From an uncultured Oscillibacter sp. (GTDB lineage Bacteria; Bacillota; Clostridia; Oscillospirales; Oscillospiraceae), in the NCBI GenBank assembly GCA_900551885.1, contig URXS01000019.1, forward strand, positions 1 through 25,589: DNA of 25,589 nucleotides, written 5' to 3'. A model generated the notes under the pieces. That model saw only the letters and a program-made list of their open reading frames with translations. It was not told the DNA's origin and did no database searches. This document shows positions 21,707-25,589 of the stretch, piece after piece; positions within the stretch are counted from its first letter, which is position 1; each line of letters begins with the position of its first letter. The translations under genes were made by a program, and so were the position numbers.

Positions 21707-23071
21707 ATGGCTTTTGAAGGACTCACGGAAAAACTGAATGCCACATTCAAGCGTCTGCGGGGCAAGGGCCGCCTGACGGAAAATGACGTCCGGGAGGCCA
21801 TGCGGGAAGTCCGCCTGGCTCTGCTGGAAGCAGACGTCAGCTACAAGGTGGTCAAGGAGTTCGTCTCCTCCGTCACTGAGCGGGCCGTGGGGTCCGACGT
21901 ACTGGACAGCCTGACGCCCGCCCAACAGGTGGTGAAGATCGTCAACGAGGAGCTGACGAATCTCATGGGCGGCGGTACCGCCAAGCTCACCATGGCCAAC
22001 AATGGCCCCACGGTGGTGATGATGGCGGGCCTCCAGGGCGCCGGCAAGACTACCACCACCGCCAAGCTGGCCGGGCTTCTGCGGCGCCAGAACGGCAAGC
22101 GGCCACTGCTGGCCGCCTGCGACGTGTACCGTCCCGCCGCCATCGAGCAGCTCAAGGTGGTGGGTTCCCAACTGGACCTGCCGGTCTTTGAGGAGGGACA
22201 GGGGGACCCGGTGCAGATCGCTCAGGACGCCCTGCGCCACGCCCGGGACCACGGCAACGACATGGTGTTCCTGGACACCGCCGGCCGGCTCCATGTGGAC
22301 GAGGAGCTGATGGACGAGCTGAAGCAGATGAAGTCCGCTGTCCATCCCAATGAGATCTTGCTGGTGGTGGACGCCATGACCGGTCAGGACGCCGTCAACG
22401 CCGCCACCGCCTTCGACGAAGCACTTGGCATCGACGGCGTGGTGCTGACCAAGTTGGACGGCGACGCCCGGGGCGGCGCGGCCCTCTCCATTCGGGCTGC
22501 TACCAGTAAACCCATCAAGTTCGTGGGCACCGGCGAAAAGCTGGACATGATCGAGCCCTTCCATCCGGACCGGATGGCCTCCCGGATCTTAGGGATGGGG
22601 GACATGCTGTCCTTTATTGAGAAGGCCCAGCAGACCTATGATGAAAAGCAGGCCGCCAAGCTGGAGGAAAAACTGCGGAAAAACCGCTTCACCCTCCAGG
22701 ACTACTACGATCAGCTCCAGCAAATCCGGGGCATGGGCGATCTGAGCCAGATCGCCGGAATGCTCCCCGGTGCCCTGGGCAAACAGCTCTCCGGTGCCAG
22801 CATCGACGAGAAGCAGATGGCCCACACCGAGGCCATCATCCTCTCCATGACCCCCCTGGAACGGGAGAATCCTCAGATTCTGAACGCCAGCCGCAAGCGC
22901 CGCATTGCCGCCGGCTGTGGATTGCAGGTGGTGGATGTGAACCGTCTGCTCAAGCAGTTCGAGATGATGCAGCAGATAACCAAGCAGTTCTCCAAGGGTG
23001 GCCGCATGGGTGGCCTTCCCGGTATGGGCGGCCGGATGCACGGTTTCGGCCGGAAAAAGCGGCTGAAATAA
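21707..23071 (+). CDS. ffh: Signal recognition particle GTPase Ffh
   Basis: The 454-aa SRP54 homologue binds 4.5S/scRNA and signal peptides and delivers ribosomes to FtsY. The N domain (1-90) is followed by the G domain with G1 GLQGAGKTTTTAKL (108-121), a DTAGRLHVDEEL switch, TKLDGDARGG (G4) and GTGEKLDMIEPF. The C-terminal methionine-rich M domain begins near residue 300 and ends with the Gly/Met-rich, basic GRMHGFGRKKRLK tail. Length is typical. It is coupled to ylxM upstream; rpsP follows after an 80-base gap in which I see no clear promoter, so read-through is likely. Confidence 0.98.
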   Translation: MAFEGLTEKLNATFKRLRGKGRLTENDVREAMREVRLALLEADVSYKVVKEFVSSVTERAVGSDVLDSLTPAQQVVKIVNEELTNLMGGGTAKLTMANNGPTVVMMAGLQGAGKTTTTAKLAGLLRRQNGKRPLLAACDVYRPAAIEQLKVVGSQLDLPVFEEGQGDPVQIAQDALRHARDHGNDMVFLDTAGRLHVDEELMDELKQMKSAVHPNEILLVVDAMTGQDAVNAATAFDEALGIDGVVLTKLDGDARGGAALSIRAATSKPIKFVGTGEKLDMIEPFHPDRMASRILGMGDMLSFIEKAQQTYDEKQAAKLEEKLRKNRFTLQDYYDQLQQIRGMGDLSQIAGMLPGALGKQLSGASIDEKQMAHTEAIILSMTPLERENPQILNASRKRRIAAGCGLQVVDVNRLLKQFEMMQQITKQFSKGGRMGGLPGMGGRMHGFGRKKRLK

Positions 23072-23151
23072 AATCTTTCCCCTTTACAAGCATATAAGTG
23101 CTCTCGCATTTATAGATACAAAAACTTTTTTACATTTCGGAGGTAACAATC

Positions 23152-23391
23152 ATGGTCAAGATCAGACTGCGCCGTCTGGGCGCCAAGAAGGCTCCTTTCT
23201 ATCGTGTCGTCGTCGCCGACTCCCGCTTCCCCCGGGACGGCCGCTTCATCGAGGAGATCGGCACTTACAACCCCTGCGTCTCCCCCGCTGAGATCAAGAT
23301 CGACACGGAGCGGGCTCAGGCCTGGATCAAGTCCGGCGCTCAGCCCACCGACACCGTCAGAGCTCTGCTGAAAAAAGTAGAGGTTCTGTGA
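23152..23391 (+). CDS. rpsP: 30S ribosomal protein bS16
   Basis: The 79-aa protein begins MVKIRLRRLGAKKAPFYRVV, with the conserved ADSRFPRDGRFIEEIGTYNP segment and a C-terminal helix QAWIKSGAQPTDTVRALL. It is a near-universal bS16 sequence of normal length. A GGAGG site lies ten bases before the ATG. It starts the classic rpsP-khpA-rimM-trmD order. Confidence 0.98.
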   Translation: MVKIRLRRLGAKKAPFYRVVVADSRFPRDGRFIEEIGTYNPCVSPAEIKIDTERAQAWIKSGAQPTDTVRALLKKVEVL

Positions 23392-23406
23392 TCCGGAGGG
23401 CGGATC

Positions 23407-23637
23407 ATGAAAGACTTGCTGCTCTATATCGCCAAAAACCTGGTGGATGATCCCGACGCCGTCTCCGTCACGGAGGTTCAGGGCGCGCAGGAACTGACGT
23501 TGGAGCTGCGCGTCGCCCCTGACGACATGGGCAAGGTCATCGGCCGTCAGGGCCGTATCGCCAAGGAGATCCGGACAGTCATCCGCTCCTATGCCCAGCG
23601 CACCGGCGTGAAGGTTTCCGTGGATATCGTGGACTGA
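23407..23637 (+). CDS. khpA: KH-domain RNA-binding protein KhpA
   Basis: The 76-aa single KH domain (YlqC family) has the RNA-binding GxxG loop GRQG in GKVIGRQGRIAKEIRTVI, and ends VSVDIVD. KhpA pairs with KhpB/Jag in many Firmicutes to bind small RNAs and influence cell division and elongation. It starts 15 bases after rpsP with a GGAGGGCGG ribosome binding site, and a hairpin directly follows its stop. Confidence 0.96.
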   Translation: MKDLLLYIAKNLVDDPDAVSVTEVQGAQELTLELRVAPDDMGKVIGRQGRIAKEIRTVIRSYAQRTGVKVSVDIVD

Positions 23638-23666
23638 AAAGAAGCGGCGCGCAGCGCCGCTTCTTT
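23638..23666 (+). terminator. Hairpin after khpA (probable partial terminator)
   Basis: A perfect 13-bp stem (AAAGAAGCGGCGC and its complement, GCA loop) begins immediately after the khpA stop and runs into TTTCCTTCC. The interrupted T-tract suggests partial termination, leaving more rpsP-khpA than rimM-trmD message. Confidence 0.7.
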
Positions 23667-23706
23667 CCTTCCGGCCGGGTAAATTCCGCAAAAGGAGGCA
23701 TCCTCC

Positions 23707-24213
23707 ATGAAACTGGAGACCATCAAGGTGGGCCGCATCGTGGGCACCCATGGCATCCGGGGCGAGGTGCGGGTTCAGCCCCGGGATGGCGACCCATCCT
23801 TCCTCACGCATTTTTCCACCTTTCTGCTGGATGGACAACCCGTCTCTCCCACCGCCAATCATGTCCACAAGAGCCTGGTGCTGATGAAGTTCCCTGGCGT
23901 AGACGACATGAACGCTGCTCTGACCCTTCGGGACAAGGACCTGTACATCCGCCGGTCTGACGCCCACCTGCCAGAGGGGGAGTGCTTTGACGACGAGCTG
24001 CTGGGCATGGAGGTCTATGACGCAGCCACCGGTGAAACGCTGGGAGAACTGGTGCGGGTGGACCCCTACCCGGCCCACAAGGTCTATACGGTCCGGGGTA
24101 CCCGGGAGTACCTGATCCCGGCGGTGAAGGGGGCCTTCATCCAGTCGGTGGACCTGGAGAACAACCGCATGGAGGTCCGCGTATGGGAGGGGATGGCGTC
24201 TGATGAGAATTGA
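23707..24213 (+). CDS. rimM: Ribosome maturation factor RimM
   Basis: The 168-aa protein has an N-terminal RimM beta-barrel, starting with IKVGRIVGTHGIRGEVRV, and a C-terminal PRC-barrel domain (ELLGMEVYDAATGETLGEL, then EYLIPAVKGAFIQSVDLENN). It binds uS19 and assists maturation of the 30S head. Length is normal. ATG 23707 follows AAAGGAGG. It overlaps trmD by 11 bases. Confidence 0.97.
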   Translation: MKLETIKVGRIVGTHGIRGEVRVQPRDGDPSFLTHFSTFLLDGQPVSPTANHVHKSLVLMKFPGVDDMNAALTLRDKDLYIRRSDAHLPEGECFDDELLGMEVYDAATGETLGELVRVDPYPAHKVYTVRGTREYLIPAVKGAFIQSVDLENNRMEVRVWEGMASDEN

Positions 24214-24988
24214 TATTCTGACCCTCTTCCCCGACTCCGTGGACGCCATGCTGAACGTCAGCATCCTGGGCCGGGCCCAGGAGCGGGGCTACATCGCCAT
24301 CCAGTCCCACCAGATCCGTCAGTTCACCACCAACAAGCAGATGCAGGTGGACGACTACCCCTACGGCGGTGGCCGGGGCGCCGTCATGCAGGCGGACCCC
24401 CTCTATCGTTGCTGGGCCTATGTGGTGGAGACTTATGGCCCCGGCCGCACCATTTTCATGTCCCCCTGCGGCCGTACCTTCACCCAGGCGGTGGCCCGGG
24501 AGCTGAAGGAGCGGTACGATCACCTGATCCTGGTCTGCGGCCATTATGAGGGCGTGGACCAGCGGTTTTTGGACGAGTGCGTGGACGAGGAGATCTCCAT
24601 GGGGGACTTCGTCCTGACCGGCGGGGAGATTCCCGCCATGGCAGTTTGTGACGCCGTGTGCCGCATGGTACCCGGCGTCCTGCCGGACGAGGAGTGCTTC
24701 CAGGAGGAATCCCACTGGAACGGCCTGCTGGAGTATCCCCAATACTCCCGTCCCGCCGTGTGGCATGACCGGGCGGTGCCGGAGATCCTGCTGTCCGGTG
24801 ACCACGGCAAGGTAGCCGCCTGGCGGAAGAAAGAAAGTTACAAACGCACCATGGCCCGTCGGCCAGACCTGTTCTCCAAATTTGACGAGAGCCAACTGAC
24901 TACCAAGGCAGAGAAAAAAATTCTGGCGGAGGCCAAGGCGGAGTTTGCCGCAGAACAGGCGGAACCGGACACACCGACGGAGGGCTGA
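24203..24988 (+). CDS. trmD: tRNA (guanine-N1-)-methyltransferase TrmD
   Basis: The 261-aa SPOUT enzyme makes m1G37 in tRNAs with SAM. It has the N-terminal MRIDILTLFPD, the substrate stretch QVDDYPYGGGRG, the trefoil-knot motif LVCGHYEGVDQRFLDE, SMGDFVLTGGEIPAM, and the C-terminal domain SYKRTMARRPDL. The length is slightly above the usual 240-250 aa because of an Ala/Glu-rich tail. It overlaps rimM by 11 bases, so translation is coupled. rplS, the common next gene, is absent; a terminator follows instead. Confidence 0.98.
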   Translation: MRIDILTLFPDSVDAMLNVSILGRAQERGYIAIQSHQIRQFTTNKQMQVDDYPYGGGRGAVMQADPLYRCWAYVVETYGPGRTIFMSPCGRTFTQAVARELKERYDHLILVCGHYEGVDQRFLDECVDEEISMGDFVLTGGEIPAMAVCDAVCRMVPGVLPDEECFQEESHWNGLLEYPQYSRPAVWHDRAVPEILLSGDHGKVAAWRKKESYKRTMARRPDLFSKFDESQLTTKAEKKILAEAKAEFAAEQAEPDTPTEG

Positions 24989-25013
24989 CGATCTTCCCTA
25001 TCAAAAAAACTAG

Positions 25014-25048
25014 AGCGTGGCGGAGCCGAATGGCTTCGCCACGCTTTT
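25014..25048 (+). terminator. Rho-independent terminator after trmD
   Basis: A 14-bp stem (AGCGTGGCGGAGCC with GGCTTCGCCACGCT, one G-U pair) and a GAAT loop are followed by TTT. It ends the SRP/ribosome-maturation cluster. Confidence 0.88.
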
Positions 25049-25118
25049 GTATTTCACAAAATTATATACAAATATTTAATCGTTTTCTATGGGACTTTCC
25101 ATATCCTTTGAGAAGATA

Positions 25119-25147
25119 TTGACAGAAAAGGGAAAGAAGGCTATCAT
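25119..25147 (+). promoter_or_regulatory. Promoter of pfkA
   Basis: TTGACA (25119-25124), a 17-base spacer and TATCAT (25142-25147) lie about 50 bases before the GAGGAGGG ribosome binding site. Confidence 0.75.
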
Positions 25148-25209
25148 CAGGGAAAAAGCGTCTCGCAACCTGGGACGCCAAACAGATAACAAAAAGAGGA
25201 GGGCTCTCC

Positions 25210-25589
25210 ATGGACGAACAGATCCATCGGATCGGTATACTGACCAGCGGCGGCGATGCCCCCGGCATGAACGCTGCTGTCCGTGCCGTGGTGCGGACGG
25301 CACTGGACCAGGGGATTAGCTGCGTGGGCATCCGGCGGGGCTGGAATGGCCTGATCGCCAGTGACTTCATCCCCCTGGACGCATCCAGCGTCAGCCACAT
25401 CATTGACAAGGGCGGCACCATGCTCTACACCGCCCGCAGTGAGGAATTCATGACCGAGGCGGGCCGGGCCAAGGCCTTGTCCACCTGCAAGCTGCTGGGT
25501 CTGGACGGCATTGTGGCCATCGGCGGTGACGGCACCTTTCGGGGTGCCCTGGCCCTGAGCCGTCAGGCTGCCGCCAGCGGATACGGTGG
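25210..25589 (+). CDS. pfkA: ATP-dependent 6-phosphofructokinase, N-terminal part
   Basis: The first 126 codons are present and the gene runs off the right edge. It starts MDEQIHRIGILTSGGDAPGM, with the nucleotide-binding GGDAPGMNAAVRAVVR, a TARSEEF segment and IVAIGGDGTFRGA. The Gly after GGD (GGDG rather than GGDD) points to the ATP-using type rather than the pyrophosphate-using type. The enzyme phosphorylates fructose 6-phosphate in glycolysis. It has its own promoter and a GAGGAGGG ribosome binding site seven bases before the ATG. Allosteric and sugar-binding residues lie outside the window. Confidence 0.95.
   Translation, partial: MDEQIHRIGILTSGGDAPGMNAAVRAVVRTALDQGISCVGIRRGWNGLIASDFIPLDASSVSHIIDKGGTMLYTARSEEFMTEAGRAKALSTCKLLGLDGIVAIGGDGTFRGALALSRQAAASGYG

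Noticed and set aside
1..25589. CRISPR arrays, tRNA/rRNA genes, insertion sequences, prophage genes
   Set aside because: No spaced direct repeats, tRNA-like cloverleafs, transposase or integrase motifs were seen when reading both strands by eye.

Overview
The window looks like chromosome from a fairly GC-rich Firmicute of the class Clostridia. An Oscillospiraceae-type gut anaerobe (Flavonifractor / Oscillibacter / Intestinimonas neighbourhood) is my inference from gene content, strong AGGAGG-type ribosome binding sites, sigma-A style promoters and gene order. No phage, transposase, CRISPR array, rRNA or tRNA was seen.

Region 1 (1-13.2 kb) is catabolic. It opens with the last codons of a glutamate dehydrogenase. 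A leftward operon follows: a DauR/YheO-type PAS-HTH regulator, a 491-aa fold-type II PLP enzyme and a threonine-synthase-like PLP enzyme. It is divergent, across an A/T-tract-rich promoter region, from ygeY (M20 hydrolase), ygeW (knotted carbamoyltransferase) and arcC (carbamate kinase). Directly downstream on the same strand is a complete BMP/PnrA-type ABC importer: lipoprotein, double-NBD ATPase and two permeases. The layout suggests uptake of a nucleoside- or purine-like compound, hydrolysis by YgeY, carbamoyl transfer to phosphate by YgeW, ATP formation by ArcC, and PLP-dependent breakdown of the remaining amino-acid-like fragment. YgeY, YgeW and carbamate kinase belong to the selenium-linked purine/urate gene set known from E. 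coli and gut anaerobes. The usual diaminopropionate ammonia-lyase YgeX is not in the window, and the two other PLP enzymes occupy its expected place. This is the best candidate here for a poorly described system.

Region 2 (13.2-21.2 kb) is mixed housekeeping and membrane genes: a PAP2-family membrane protein; a leftward operon ymfF-ymfH-lgt-folD (two M16 peptidase-like proteins, prolipoprotein diacylglyceryl transferase with an unusual acidic tail, and FolD); a cation/proton antiporter; and a convergent M19 dipeptidase. The antiporter has a clear fluoride (crcB-motif) riboswitch with a transcription terminator in its leader.

Region 3 (21.2-25.6 kb) is the conserved SRP/ribosome-maturation cluster ylxM-ffh-rpsP-khpA-rimM-trmD, ended by a terminator, followed by the start of pfkA (6-phosphofructokinase), which runs off the window. 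All stretches above 300 bases contain a gene. Shorter gaps carry the promoters, hairpins and leader RNA listed below.
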